DNA of 64,000 nt, taken from contig JAHLTZ010000009.1 in NCBI GenBank assembly GCA_025786725.1, positions 496,001 through 560,000 of the forward strand, written 5' to 3'. How positions within the stretch are numbered: the stretch's first letter is position 1; each line of letters begins with the position of its first letter. This DNA is from Syncephalis fuscata. Taxonomy: Eukaryota > Zoopagomycota > Zoopagomycetes > Zoopagales > Piptocephalidaceae. The translations under genes were made by a program, and so were the position numbers. Shown here one piece after another: positions 63,553 through 64,000 of the stretch. Below the pieces are notes generated by a model. That model made no database searches. It had not been told where the DNA came from and saw only the letters and a list, made by a program, of their open reading frames with translations.

Positions 63553-63849
63553 CTAACAATAAGCATACACTATCTTTGAACTACAGATATCTGGTATAAC
63601 GCACCGAATAATAATCCAAGAGCCACTAAAACACATCATAAGAACATTGTTAGAGCACATAGACTTCGACCCTTTGCACTCGACTTTAGTGTCATAAACT
63701 TTTCCTAACGGATAATTCATACGAACTAGATCAGCGGGCTTAAGGCTGTTAGCAAATAGCCTGTTTATAGTCTTTTGATCTACATCTTTTTCTTTAGCAG
63801 CAGAAACAACAACGGCGGCTAAAACAAAAAGCATGGCAGATAATTTCAT
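63553..63849 (-). CDS. Small secreted cysteine-rich protein, CBM19-like module
   Basis: 98 residues, intronless. A signal peptide (MKLSAMLFVLAAVVVSAAK, about residues 1-18) precedes a short charged segment. The C-terminal half holds six Cys with spacing C-6-C-7-C-9-C-5-C-8-C, with CFSGSWIIIRCVIPDIC, the same arrangement as the C-terminal module of the LPMO-like protein at 53928 (C-6-C-8-C-9-C-5-C-8-C). It is probably a secreted binding protein for chitin or another wall polymer; an effector-like role is possible but unproven. The ATG at 63849 is the only sensible start. Confidence 0.75.
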   Translation of the reverse strand: MKLSAMLFVLAAVVVSAAKEKDVDQKTINRLFANSLKPADLVRMNYPLGKVYDTKVECKGSKSMCSNNVLMMCFSGSWIIIRCVIPDICSSKIVYAYC

Positions 63850-64000
63850 GATGTTAATATGTTTTAACTTGATATTGAAAATTGTTTAAATGGTTAATCA
63901 AATTGAAGGTTGTTGATTTTGTGTAGTCAAACATATAATAAGAGTAGATTTTAGCTAAGTGGATGATAATTAGATAATCTGCTTTAATATCTGTATCGTT

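Overview
The window looks like nuclear DNA of a fungus, probably an early-diverging (zygomycete-grade) lineage, though I cannot name the species. The support is AT-rich DNA with compact genes, many introns of about 45-70 nt (GTAAGT-like donors, CTAAC/CTAAT branch sites, TAG/CAG acceptors), a fungal lysine-pathway gene (homoisocitrate dehydrogenase), a multi-domain Vps10 sorting receptor, an LPMO-like secreted protein with a chitin-binding-type tail, and 7TM-RGS proteins.

Single-copy housekeeping genes form the backbone: CPSF73/Ysh1 mRNA 3'-end endonuclease (12681-15900, minus) head-to-head with GET4 (16061-17463, plus); a small coiled-coil protein (17547-17933, minus); inositol-3-phosphate synthase INO1 (21586-23239, plus); dipeptidyl peptidase III (32000-34368, plus); a FabG-like short-chain dehydrogenase (39151-40329, minus) head-to-head with a giant VPS10 gene (40698-49458, plus); a dsRNA-binding protein (49573-50750, minus); an LPMO-like secreted protein (53928-54692, plus); homoisocitrate dehydrogenase LYS12 (55374-56944, plus); and a small secreted cysteine-rich protein (63553-63849, minus). 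Two tandem intronless 7TM-RGS genes lie at 3342-5114 and 6469-8235.

Interspersed is the most striking content: twelve copies of one seven-transmembrane protein family, about 309-313 aa, unrecognised to me beyond '7TM, possibly GPCR'. They fall into two main subfamilies, A on the minus strand and B on the plus strand. Most sit in head-to-head pairs with an almost constant 1.30-1.32 kb between start codons (9966/11284, 24585/25901, 28197/29518, 60721/62024; a rearranged unit at 35540/37942). Simple ORF calling misses their end: every family gene has a last exon behind a short intron whose donor overlaps an apparent TGG-TAA stop. That exon completes TM7 and adds a conserved cytoplasmic tail. In each pair about 430-440 bp of non-coding DNA is roughly 98-99% identical between units, more conserved than the coding sequence beside it.

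The receptor loci are also recombination hot spots. A 1.75 kb inverted copy of the 3' half of CPSF73 lies beside copy 1 (1067-2818). A 1.4 kb inverted copy of the LYS12 3' flank plus a receptor promoter and N-terminus (56981-58440) lies at 35270-36733 and creates a chimeric receptor. Several conserved genes (GET4, DPP3, VPS10) carry isolated one-base deletions, mostly in homopolymers. Some receptor 'pseudogenes' may therefore be sequence errors rather than biology.

Working together: the 7TM family and the 7TM-RGS pair suggest a locus enriched for membrane and heterotrimeric G-protein signalling. The rest are unrelated housekeeping functions (RNA processing, tail-anchored protein insertion, inositol and lysine synthesis, vacuolar sorting, peptide turnover).
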